In this document: piece after piece, positions 15,925 to 23,673 of the stretch
Layout: every line of letters begins with the position of its first letter
How positions within the stretch are numbered: the first letter of the stretch is position 1
NCBI RefSeq assembly: GCF_000647975.1
Contig: NZ_JFKE01000002.1
Coordinates: forward strand, 1-64,000
Reading direction: 5' to 3'
From: Actibacterium mucosum KCTC 23349
GTDB taxonomy: Bacteria > Pseudomonadota > Alphaproteobacteria > Rhodobacterales > Rhodobacteraceae
Length of the DNA stretch: 64,000 nt
Program-made: the position numbers and the translations under genes
Notes under the pieces: model-generated
What the model was told of the DNA's origin: nothing
Databases searched by the model: none
What the model saw: the letters and a program-made list of their open reading frames with translations, nothing else

Positions 15925-17115
15925 TCAGCTGGCTATGCGCGCTGGTTGTTCTAAGCGCCCCTCGACATTCTGCAGAATCTTAGCCGCCACCAGCGATACA
16001 GGCCCGCGCAGCCGCTCGAGATCGCTGACAATGTAGCCGGCGGTCACGTCGCCCGAAAGGCGGTGGTTCAACAACCGTTTCAAAGCGTAGTGCGGGATGT
16101 CCAAGCTCTCCGCAATAGTGATAAAGGTTCGACGGAGGTCATGAAGCGTGAAGCTGACTCCACTCCTTTCCGCCACACGGGCCGTGAACTTTTTGGTCTC
16201 AACGATATGACCTGTCTTACCAAAACTCGGGAACACCCAGGGCGATCTATTCGCCTGTTCTTTCCGATTTCGCAGTAGGGTCACCAGAAAGTCAGCCAGC
16301 GGTAGGTCTAACGGGTCTCCGTTTTTTGTCTTTGGGATGTGCAAAGCGCGCTCTTCTAAACTCACTTGTTCCCAACGGAGCGCGGCGATCTCATTGCGGC
16401 GCATACCGGTAAACATTGCGATGAGGAGAAAGTCACGCGCGTAGTCGGGCTCTTCCATTACGGCCGCCCACCAGTCCGGCAAGTCTTGGGCCGATACTAC
16501 TCCGCGCCGCCGCCGCTCTGGGTACCAAGTGCGCGCCTGCGTTAGGATGCTAACTGGATTGGCCGGGAAATCATCATAGGCCGCCGCTGTCACATTGTAT
16601 ACCGAGCGCAGGTGCCGCATTGCATTGTTGGCAGTAACTTCACCATGCTCCTTTGCGATGCGCTGGTGGCGTTTGAGCACCATCTGCCGGGTGATGCTAG
16701 TGACTAACGTCCGCTTCCAGTCTTTCAGGTAGAGATTTGCAGTACGTTGGTAGCTTTCGCGGGTACTGTTCGCAAGGCTGCTGCGGGTTTCGAAAAATCG
16801 GTCAAAGGCTTGGCTGAGGGTCAGGCTTTCCTGCGCGAGGCGACGCTTTTCTGCATTAGGGTCTAAACCGGCCGCCATATCGCTCAAAATACCCAATGCG
16901 CGCTTTCGAGCCTCCTCCACACTGATCACGTCTGCACGCCCAATGGTCACGCGTCGTGTCCGGTGGTTCACTTGTCCTTCGGCAACGAAGACCTTTGACG
17001 CTGAACCTACCCGCACACCAAACCCTTTGAGCGTTGTGTCGCGATAAAGAATCTGGCCGTTCGTCGGCTTTTCCAGCGCATCCACAGAGCGTTTGGTGAA
17101 GTGAAAAGCGGGCAT
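15925..17115 (-). CDS. int: Tyrosine recombinase/integrase (P4 type)
   Basis: This 396-residue site-specific recombinase has an N-terminal DUF4102 arm-binding domain (LYRDTTLKGFGVRVG, residues 23-37), a central SAM-like core-binding domain, and a catalytic domain with Arg239 (TGMRRNEI), His325 and Arg328 (HDLRRTF), His351 and the nucleophile Tyr361 (AGYIV). The ATG at 17115 follows AGGAGGTCACG; a TTG 27 bases earlier is in frame but less likely. P4-type integrases normally target 3' ends of tRNA genes, consistent with the tRNA-Thr fragment at 20585-20630. The gene lies about 3.5 kb from that fragment; integrases are usually closer. Confidence 0.95.
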   Translation of the reverse strand: MPAFHFTKRSVDALEKPTNGQILYRDTTLKGFGVRVGSASKVFVAEGQVNHRTRRVTIGRADVISVEEARKRALGILSDMAAGLDPNAEKRRLAQESLTLSQAFDRFFETRSSLANSTRESYQRTANLYLKDWKRTLVTSITRQMVLKRHQRIAKEHGEVTANNAMRHLRSVYNVTAAAYDDFPANPVSILTQARTWYPERRRRGVVSAQDLPDWWAAVMEEPDYARDFLLIAMFTGMRRNEIAALRWEQVSLEERALHIPKTKNGDPLDLPLADFLVTLLRNRKEQANRSPWVFPSFGKTGHIVETKKFTARVAERSGVSFTLHDLRRTFITIAESLDIPHYALKRLLNHRLSGDVTAGYIVSDLERLRGPVSLVAAKILQNVEGRLEQPARIAS

Positions 17116-17669
17116 CGTGACCTCCTGACTCTCTACCCTCAATATGGGGCAAAGTCAGAAATATACAATGAAAATCAGATAGATAGATGACATGAGGTCA
17201 CTCAATCCAAGCCTGTCCAAGGTAGTCTGGAGTTGTCTGAGGTGTCCTCGGGCGCGCGCGCGCGTGGGGCCGGGTTTCATGGATGGTGGTGTTAGAGTAA
17301 CCCCGTCGAATGGCCGGTCTTCGAATCTCGTTCGACGGCCATCCTTCCGCCCATGCACTCGGCGCGCGGGACCTGCACCCCACGCTCTAGATATAAACCC
17401 GTTGATAGGGGGAGGTGGTCCATTTTTCAGGGTTACGCAGCTTGTTTGGCGTCCGCCATGACTGGCCGACATGTCGTGCAACAACTGCAGGTCGATTGGG
17501 CAATCCTGTTCTCCCGCCGAAGCTTTTTGTTTAGGCGATGCGGGATCGCTAAACACATAAAGCGCTTTTGCCAATTGCATCACATCGGCTGCAGTCAAGC
17601 CGGGCAACAACACACATCACGTTGTTGGTCCATGGCCGAGACAGATTAGCCCTTGACGATGCTCACGAG
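17116..17669. other. 554-bp stretch between integrase and helicase, no clear gene
   Basis: I see no supported gene. The interval has an alternating CG run (about 17249-17260), an inverted repeat ATGGCCG/CGGCCAT flanking a TTCGAATCTCGTTCGA-rich loop around 17310-17342, and GC-rich sequence unlike the AT-richer flanks. An open frame on the minus strand (17155-17613) begins with a protein-like segment LLPGLTAADVMQLAKAL but decays into Arg/Pro-rich, low-complexity sequence. It may be a gene remnant. The T-arm-like loop could belong to an attachment or arm site, but it has no CCA end. Confidence 0.35.
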
Positions 17670-20330
17670 TCAAGAAGCCCACTGCTCTACAAATCGATCC
17701 CTCAGCGGTGCCAAGCGTTCCGGCAAGTGGCGCTCACAAGTCAAACCCAGGTAGGTTGCTGCCCGCGTTGCGCCCACATAGAGGTATTTGTCGAATAAGT
17801 CTGGCTCATTGTACGCAAGAACGTCCAACCCCACGAAGAACGCAGATTCAAACTCAAGCCCTTTGATGTGCTCAATCGCAAACACTCGGACCTCTGTTTC
17901 TCTGCCGATGACCTCACCATTGGGGCAGGCTTTGGCTCTAATATTTACTGGCTCCAGAAGCATGTTGAGGCTTTCTGCAACAGGTTGAACATTTGACTCG
18001 TCCGGAACAAAAACCGCGCAGGAAGGCAGCGTTTCAATCGACCGTTCAATTTCTAGGATTCGAGCGGATAGCCATTTGGAGGTTTCATCTGTGTCTGATC
18101 CTCCTTCAAAGAGTACCGGCTGAACTCCTGTGTGCGAACCAAACTGAGGTGCATGGACTTCGGTTTCTTCACCAGACATAGCCAACAACAAGTCGTGAGA
18201 GAACTCGGCAAGCCGTTGTGATTGCCGGTACCCGACATTGACTGCTTTAAGTTCAATTTGGGGTATAGCCCAACGGAGCTGATCTTCTGACGATGCACCG
18301 AAGCGAGTTAGTCTCTGATTAAAGTCCCCGCAAGCGAAGAAGGAGTGAATGTCCGGATGTGCCAGCTCGTACATAGACGCGAGCTGCAAAGGCGAAAAGT
18401 CGGTGACTTCATCCACGACAATCTGATTGCGAAAGAGCTCCGCAACGTCTCTAAGACGTGTCCAGTAGCGGCTTTCAATTCCACGGGAAACGGCTTGGCG
18501 AGCCAAGAGGTTGTTGGCACTTTTAAGGTAGGCGAGGAAGAGCAGGTCAAGTTCATGCGATGACAATGCGGAAGCCTCAAGGCCTTCCGGTGCGTACCAC
18601 CCCTCCAAGTTTTCTCGCCGAAATGCTCGATATCTTTGCGAAAATCCTCGGAAATATCGGTTAACAGGATCGGCAAGAAGACTGACTTGAGACATTAAAA
18701 GAAGTTCTTGCCCTATTTGACGAGCTTCGTCGCGCGGAAGCGCTCGTTCGCCCAGCCACTCCAGTAGGTGAGCATTCCGTGAACCCTTGGGCAGCGTGCG
18801 GCTTTGCGCAACACTCCTTGAAAAGGCCTGCATGGCTCTTCGAAAAGTCGAGAATGCGATCTGCTCCCCTCGAGAAGTCGGCCGAGCGATGTCCTCATCA
18901 GGCAGCAAATCTTCTTCATCCGGATCATTCTCGACTTCCCGTTCAAGGCTTTCGATCTGATGAAGAAATTGGCCAGCAAACGAACGATCTCTATTGATCT
19001 GTCCTCTCAGGTGCCTATCCAAGCGACCTCTTATCGCCGACCGACGTTCGCCAATCCACAATTGAAGACTTTCTGCTATTTCCTGAAGGTCCACAAAGAC
19101 GGGCAACAAGCTACCTTCTTCTTTGCCACCCAATGCTTGGAATGCGCTGTTTGCAATAGTTTGTAGATGCTCTTGCTCGCTCAGAGCTACCGATTTGCTC
19201 GCTTCAACCAACTGCGTAAAGAACGTTTTCTTTTGCCAGGCGTCAAAGTCTTCATACCAGCCGATCATGTCATTTCGAGCCTGATCGGTTTCATGGCGAA
19301 CGGATGGTCTTAGTACAAAGCCACCTCCGCTACTTCCACTACGGAGTAATCGAAAGTGATTCTTGGATACTGGCTCTCGGAAGGCCTCCCAAGTGACGAT
19401 CTTTGAGTTATCAGAAGGAACGCCTTCCTTTCCGAATGCTTCGCGAAGGTAGAGTTCAAGCAGTCGGGTTGGCGTGAACATCAACCAACTGTCTTTGTGT
19501 TCGATTTCGTTCAGCGACCGAGCCTGGCGGACAGTCCCAATGTCTTCGGCCATCTCTTCAGGCAGTTGCAGCTTCTGGCCCAGCCTTCGGATCAGCGTGG
19601 TCGTCTTACCAGTGCCTGGCGGACCCTTCAGCATCAAACGAGCTTGCAAAGGCATGCGGAACAACTCGTCTTGAGTTTTGTCCAGGATGGCCTGATCCCG
19701 AAGGCTTATTCCGCGCAAAACCTCGCGATGGAGGTCATCACTGATGCCGCTGTGTTCCGAATCCCAGTCGGCAAAAGGATCGTAGTCGTCTTTATCTTTC
19801 GGGGACTTCGTAAGCAGGTCTCGGAGCGACGCGATGAGAGAAGCAGGCGCGTCTTCAAAGAAAGCTCTTGTCCGCTCGGAGTCCCAGTCTCCATCGACTT
19901 GCAGAGGATGCAATATTAGCTTTTCGGTCACCTCAACTTCTACGCCATTCGGCAGAGAGTATGTGTCTCCAATGTCCTGCGATGCCAGTCTTCCGATTGG
20001 TGCTTTGTAGCTCGCAAAATTGGAAATGCCCGATACAGTGGACTGACGTGCAAAGTAGAAGGTTTTTTCGTTCCCATCTTCATCAACAACCGAGACGCGA
20101 GCCAAGGCAGGTTCGATGACGAGCCTTTGGTAGCCCTCTGCTAGGTCCTGAGATATTCCAGCCCCGGCTCCAATTGCTTGTCCGTCGTTGAGTGTATTGA
20201 TCTGTGCAAGTGCAGAGGCAGGATTTCGGCGCGCATCCGTTAGCGCAACGCGTGCCTTTTCAGAAATTCGTGCAAGGCTTTCCAAAGTGGATGCTGCTAT
20301 GTCTCTTAGATGCTCATTCTCACTCGACAC
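17670..20330 (-). CDS. UvrD/Rep-like superfamily 1 DNA helicase
   Basis: This 886-residue protein has Walker A GPPGTGKTTT at 236-245, motif II IVVDEVTDF near 636, motif III-like FFACGDFNQRLTRFG, a GLEFESAFFVG element and motif VI YVGATRA near 853. The N-terminal ~200 residues are not part of the helicase core and are unrecognised. The start is a GTG at 20330 with AGGAG about 10 bases upstream. It stands alone, with no nuclease or ATPase partner beside it, between the integrase and the tRNA scar. It could be a single-gene defence helicase or accessory replication protein of the element; the sequence does not decide. Confidence 0.85.
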   Translation of the reverse strand: MSSENEHLRDIAASTLESLARISEKARVALTDARRNPASALAQINTLNDGQAIGAGAGISQDLAEGYQRLVIEPALARVSVVDEDGNEKTFYFARQSTVSGISNFASYKAPIGRLASQDIGDTYSLPNGVEVEVTEKLILHPLQVDGDWDSERTRAFFEDAPASLIASLRDLLTKSPKDKDDYDPFADWDSEHSGISDDLHREVLRGISLRDQAILDKTQDELFRMPLQARLMLKGPPGTGKTTTLIRRLGQKLQLPEEMAEDIGTVRQARSLNEIEHKDSWLMFTPTRLLELYLREAFGKEGVPSDNSKIVTWEAFREPVSKNHFRLLRSGSSGGGFVLRPSVRHETDQARNDMIGWYEDFDAWQKKTFFTQLVEASKSVALSEQEHLQTIANSAFQALGGKEEGSLLPVFVDLQEIAESLQLWIGERRSAIRGRLDRHLRGQINRDRSFAGQFLHQIESLEREVENDPDEEDLLPDEDIARPTSRGEQIAFSTFRRAMQAFSRSVAQSRTLPKGSRNAHLLEWLGERALPRDEARQIGQELLLMSQVSLLADPVNRYFRGFSQRYRAFRRENLEGWYAPEGLEASALSSHELDLLFLAYLKSANNLLARQAVSRGIESRYWTRLRDVAELFRNQIVVDEVTDFSPLQLASMYELAHPDIHSFFACGDFNQRLTRFGASSEDQLRWAIPQIELKAVNVGYRQSQRLAEFSHDLLLAMSGEETEVHAPQFGSHTGVQPVLFEGGSDTDETSKWLSARILEIERSIETLPSCAVFVPDESNVQPVAESLNMLLEPVNIRAKACPNGEVIGRETEVRVFAIEHIKGLEFESAFFVGLDVLAYNEPDLFDKYLYVGATRAATYLGLTCERHLPERLAPLRDRFVEQWAS

Positions 20331-20584
20331 GCTTCACGGTCTCCTATTGCCCCATTTTTCTTAGCCCATCATAGGCACATCTGGACATTTTGTTAGCTGC
20401 GGACCGCCGTGCATGGGGCGGACTGTGCTCGATTAGTAGGGGATTAGTAGGGAATGTACGTCAAACGTTCTCCTGTGCTGTCTGGCACCATCCAAGACCA
20501 CTATCCAAAAAAGTAGTTTAAACGGAAAGAGTTATGTGGTTTCGGAGGGTTTGGTCCGGGTAAGTCCAACACAAAGACGGCAAA
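20331..20584. other. Non-coding region before the attachment scar
   Basis: About 250 bases without a gene, forming the inner right end of the island. It contains the divergent end of the helicase gene with its likely promoter and an 11-base tandem repeat (separate entry). No tRNA 5' half precedes the fragment that starts at 20585: the D-arm and 5' acceptor strand are absent. Confidence 0.5.
20431..20452. repeat. Tandem direct repeat, GATTAGTAGGG x2
   Basis: Two perfect, adjacent copies of an 11-base word lie about 130 bases inside the tRNA attachment scar. Direct repeats in this position are often arm-type sites bound by the N-terminal domain of tyrosine integrases or by AlpA/Xis proteins. 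That role is inferred from position. Confidence 0.5.
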
Positions 20585-20630
20585 ATTCGTAATGATGGGG
20601 TCGGGGGTTCGAGTCCCTTCAGCGGCACCA
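20585..20630 (+). pseudogene. 3' fragment of tRNA-Thr(CGT), attachment site (attR)
   Basis: The fragment begins in the anticodon loop (ATTCGTAATGATG, anticodon CGT) and continues through the variable loop, the T-arm with loop TTCGAGT, and the acceptor strand ending in GGC-A-CCA. The 5' half of a tRNA is missing: no GCCGCT acceptor strand, D-arm or 5' anticodon stem precedes it. This is what remains of the original tRNA 3' end when an element integrates there and restores the gene at its other end. The full gene should therefore lie left of this window. The fragment marks the switch from island to chromosomal backbone. Confidence 0.8.
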
Positions 20631-20757
20631 AACAATCCGAAAGTCCAAAAAAGATAAGGCTGCCATTGCTTGTCGTGAGCGGGTTCATTCTCGTTTTCCG
20701 GCTTGGAATTGCGCCCGGGAAGGTTGGTGCGGTTGGCCGATGTCCTTGCCCTTTTGC

Positions 20758-20786
20758 TTGACGGAGTGCTTGCAATCACATAGACA
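20758..20786 (+). promoter_or_regulatory. Putative sigma-70 promoter of the tetronate operon
   Basis: TTGACG at 20758-20763 and TAGACA at 20781-20786 are spaced by 17 bases. They precede the dehydrogenase ATG at 20865 by about 80 bases and sit just upstream of a palindromic operator. Confidence 0.55.
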
Positions 20787-20795
20787 CGGCCCAAG

Positions 20796-20811
20796 ATGTT
20801 TACGTAAACAT
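20796..20811. promoter_or_regulatory. 16-bp palindromic operator ATGTTTACGTAAACAT
   Basis: A perfect palindrome with a central CG, as in LacI-family operators, lies 10 bases after the -10 element, over the expected transcription start. A repressor bound here would block the promoter. No regulator gene is adjacent; LacI-type genes lie at 30213 and 34567, but which protein binds is unknown. Confidence 0.6.
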
Positions 20812-20864
20812 ATTTGATGCAGCGCGGCCAAACCGCCCTGCGCGGCGATGAAGGGCGAAGGCAA

Positions 20865-21767
20865 ATGGCGAAAATCAAGGCGGCCGTAATTGGTTTGGGC
20901 TCAATGGGTTACGGGATTGCGTCGTCGATCCTGAGGGCCGGGCATGAGACATACGGGTTCGACATAAACGAGGATGCCGTTGCGCGGTTTCGGGCCGAGG
21001 GCGGGGCCGCGGGGGACCTGGGCGTTGTGGCGGGCGATTTGGATGCCGTTGTGGTGGTTGTCCTGAATGCAGCGCAGACCGAGGCGGTGCTTTTTGGTGA
21101 AAGCGGTGTGGTGGCGAACCTGAAAAGCGGCGCGGTTGTGTTGGCCTGCGCCACGGTGCCACCTGCGTTTGCCCGTAACATGGCGGATCGCTGTGCCGAA
21201 CAGGGCGTGCATTACCTTGACGCGCCAATTTCGGGCGGTTCCGCCAAGGCGGCCAGTGGACAGTTGTCGATCATGGCTTCGGGCACGGCTGACGCATTCG
21301 CGGCCGCCGCGCCGGTGCTGGATGCCACGGCCGAAACCGTGTTCGAACTGGGCGATGCCGCTGGTGCCGGCAGTGCAATGAAGGCAGTGAACCAACTGCT
21401 GGCCGGTGTGCATATCGCCACCATGGCCGAGGCGTTGACCTTCGGCATGACCCAGGGCGTGACGCCGGAAAAATTCGTCGAGGTGATCAGCAAATGCGCG
21501 GGCACCAGCTGGATGTTGGAAAACCGCGCGCCGCATATCGTGGCGGGCGATTATACGCCCCATAGCTCGGTCAATATCTGGCCCAAGGATCTGGGGATCG
21601 TGTTGGACATCGCCAAATCGGCGCAGTTCAGCGCACCGATCACTGCCGCCGCGTTGCAGCAGTTCGTGGCAGCCGCAGGCATGGGCCATGGCTGGGAAGA
21701 CGATGCCGCCGTGGCCAAGGTTTACGCCCGCAATGCCGGGCTGACGTTGCCGGGAGAACAGGGATGA
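20865..21767 (+). CDS. ltnD: L-threonate dehydrogenase
   Basis: The 300-residue product oxidises L-threonate to 2-oxo-tetronate, the first step of four-carbon sugar-acid breakdown. It belongs to the beta-hydroxyacid dehydrogenase family: Rossmann motif GLGSMG at 10-15, substrate motif DAPISGGSAKA at 119-129, catalytic Lys173 in GSAMKAVNQLL. The ATG at 20865 follows GAAGG; in-frame codons upstream lack a ribosome site and overlap the operator. It overlaps the kinase gene by ATGA. Related enzymes act on glycerate or hydroxyisobutyrate, but the following kinase, aldolase and isomerase genes fix the tetronate assignment. Confidence 0.9.
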   Translation: MAKIKAAVIGLGSMGYGIASSILRAGHETYGFDINEDAVARFRAEGGAAGDLGVVAGDLDAVVVVVLNAAQTEAVLFGESGVVANLKSGAVVLACATVPPAFARNMADRCAEQGVHYLDAPISGGSAKAASGQLSIMASGTADAFAAAAPVLDATAETVFELGDAAGAGSAMKAVNQLLAGVHIATMAEALTFGMTQGVTPEKFVEVISKCAGTSWMLENRAPHIVAGDYTPHSSVNIWPKDLGIVLDIAKSAQFSAPITAAALQQFVAAAGMGHGWEDDAAVAKVYARNAGLTLPGEQG

Positions 21768-23026
21768 CCACGCTTCTGGGCTGTATCGCGGATGATTTCA
21801 CCGGGGCGACGGATCTGGCCGGGCTGCTGGCGCGGTCGGGTGTGCAGGTGTCGCTGCGCATCGGCGTGCCCGACAGCCCGCCCCAGAATACCGCGCCGTT
21901 CGAGGTGATCGCGCTGAAGTCGCGCACCGCACCGGTTGCGGCGGCGGTGGACGAGACGCGCGCCGCGCTGAAATGGCTGCAAGCCGCTGGCGCGCAACGG
22001 TTTTTCTGGAAGTATTGCTCGACCTTCGACAGCACGGCCGAGGGCAATATCGGCCCTGTGTCCGAGGCGTTGATGGCGGATCTGGGTACCGATCAGACGA
22101 TTTATTGCCCGGCTTTCCCGGAAAACGGACGGTCGATCTTTATGGGCAACCTTTTTGTGGGGCAGCAGCCGCTGGCCGAAAGCCCGATGAAGGATCACCC
22201 CCTGACGCCGATGCGCGACAGCAATCTGATGCGCCTTCTGGCACCGCAGGTGACGCGGCCCGTGGGGCTGGCCGACCGGCTGACCGTGGCGCAGGGGGCG
22301 GACGCCTTGGCGACCAAACTGTCGGCACTGGCGGATGAGGGCGTGGCCCATGTGGTTGTGGATGCGGTGGCCGATGACGATCTGGCCATCATCGCCAGCG
22401 CCTGTCGCGACATGCCGCTGATGACCGGCGGCAGCGCCGTGGCCATGCCCTTGCCGGGGCTTTACCTGGCCGATGGAACACTGGCGGCCGATGCACCTCG
22501 GGCCACGGCACCGGAATTGGGGCTGGGGGCGATCCTGCTGTCGGGCAGCTGCTCGGCCATGACGAACAAGCAGGTCGCTGAATACACAAGTCGCGGCGCG
22601 CCGTCTTATCAACTGGACCCCCTGGCCTTGGCCGAGCAAGGCAGTGACGCGGTGCTGAGCTGGCTTGCCGCGCAGGACCTTGGCGCCGCACCGCTGATTT
22701 ATGCCACGGCCAACCCCGACAGTGTGCGCGCGGCGCAAGAGAAGCTGGGCGTGGCCGAGGCCGGCGCCCTGATCGAAGACACGTTGTCGACCTGCGCCGT
22801 GGCGGCCCGTGACGCCGGTGCAAGGCGCATCGTGGTGGCGGGGGGCGAAACCTCGGGCGCGGTGACCAAGGCGCTGGGGGCGGCGCGCCTGAACATCGGG
22901 GTCGAGATCGCACCGGGTGTTCCGTGGACTTATTGCCAAAGCGCGGGGCATGACATTGCCCTGACATTGAAATCCGGGAATTTTGGTGCCGAAACCTTTT
23001 TCACCGACGCGTTGGAGGCCCTATGA
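21764..23026 (+). CDS. otnK: 3-oxo-tetronate kinase
   Basis: This 420-residue four-carbon acid sugar kinase (former DUF1537) phosphorylates 3-oxo-tetronate at O-4 using ATP. It opens with the family signature LGCIADDFTGATDLAG. The C-terminal nucleotide-binding part has VAGGETSGAVTKALG near 365. Its start overlaps the dehydrogenase stop in ATGA, and its own stop overlaps the start of the aldolase gene in the same way, so the four genes are tightly coupled. Length matches characterised OtnK proteins. Confidence 0.93.
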   Translation: MTTLLGCIADDFTGATDLAGLLARSGVQVSLRIGVPDSPPQNTAPFEVIALKSRTAPVAAAVDETRAALKWLQAAGAQRFFWKYCSTFDSTAEGNIGPVSEALMADLGTDQTIYCPAFPENGRSIFMGNLFVGQQPLAESPMKDHPLTPMRDSNLMRLLAPQVTRPVGLADRLTVAQGADALATKLSALADEGVAHVVVDAVADDDLAIIASACRDMPLMTGGSAVAMPLPGLYLADGTLAADAPRATAPELGLGAILLSGSCSAMTNKQVAEYTSRGAPSYQLDPLALAEQGSDAVLSWLAAQDLGAAPLIYATANPDSVRAAQEKLGVAEAGALIEDTLSTCAVAARDAGARRIVVAGGETSGAVTKALGAARLNIGVEIAPGVPWTYCQSAGHDIALTLKSGNFGAETFFTDALEAL

Positions 23027-23673
23027 GCGACGAAGCCAAGCTGCGCGAGGCCATGTGCTGGCACGCGAAATCCCTGTTTGACCGGGGGCTTAGTGGTGGG
23101 ACCACCGGAAATATCTCGGCCCGCACGCCTGATGGCGGGTTGCTGGTCTCGCCCACCGGGTCCAGCTTTGGGCGGCTCGATCCCGCGCGGCTGAGCCGGT
23201 TTGACGCGGCGGGCAATCTGATCGATGGTGATAAGCCCACCAAAGAGATGCCGCTGCATACCGCGTTCTATGACACGCGAGCCAATGTGGGCGCGGTGGT
23301 GCATCTGCATTCGACCCATTCGGTCGCTTTGTCGATGCTGCCGGGTGTGGACCCTGACAACTTCCTGCCGCCGCTGACACCATATGGAATCATGAAGCTG
23401 GGCAAGGTGAAGCTGTTGCCCTTCTTTTTGCCCGGAGACGACGCGATGGGTGCGGCGGTGCGGGCCCTGGAGGGCAAACATGCGGCGGTCATGCTGGCCA
23501 ATCACGGGCCGGTTGTTTCGGCCGGTGATCTGGATGCTGCGTGCAATGGAATCGAAGAGTTCGAAGAGACCGCGCGCCTGGCCATGATGACCCGCGGGAT
23601 GAACCCAACGGCCCTGACACCAGAAGACGTGCAGGCGCTGGTCAAAAAATTCAACGTGGAGTGGGATGTATGA
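23023..23673 (+). CDS. otnC: 3-oxo-tetronate 4-phosphate decarboxylase (class II aldolase family)
   Basis: The 216-residue product converts 3-oxo-tetronate 4-phosphate to dihydroxyacetone phosphate and CO2. It has the class II aldolase/adducin fold: the N-terminal SGGTTGNISARTPDGGLLVSP phosphate-binding segment, a zinc site HLHSTHS near residue 90, and a later LANHGPV segment near 160 carrying the third metal His. Fucose-phosphate and ribulose-phosphate aldolases share the fold, but position directly after otnK supports OtnC. It overlaps the isomerase gene by ATGA. Confidence 0.92.
   Translation: MSDEAKLREAMCWHAKSLFDRGLSGGTTGNISARTPDGGLLVSPTGSSFGRLDPARLSRFDAAGNLIDGDKPTKEMPLHTAFYDTRANVGAVVHLHSTHSVALSMLPGVDPDNFLPPLTPYGIMKLGKVKLLPFFLPGDDAMGAAVRALEGKHAAVMLANHGPVVSAGDLDAACNGIEEFEETARLAMMTRGMNPTALTPEDVQALVKKFNVEWDV

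Noticed and set aside
17155-17613. A 152-codon minus-strand frame between integrase and helicase
   Set aside because: Only the first third looks protein-like; the rest is Arg/Pro-rich and covers a CG run and a hairpin. Kept only as a possible remnant.
20585-20630. An intact tRNA gene
   Set aside because: The D-arm and 5' acceptor strand are absent; only the part from the anticodon loop onward is present.
20501-20878. A small minus-strand frame crossing the tRNA fragment
   Set aside because: It runs through the tRNA-Thr remnant, the promoter and the operator; part of its translation is simply the complement of the tRNA arm.
21722-22951. A 409-codon open frame on the minus strand across the tetronate kinase gene
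   Set aside because: It is an antisense artefact of high-GC coding sequence: Arg/Gln/His-rich, no family resemblance, while the plus strand encodes a complete kinase with known motifs.
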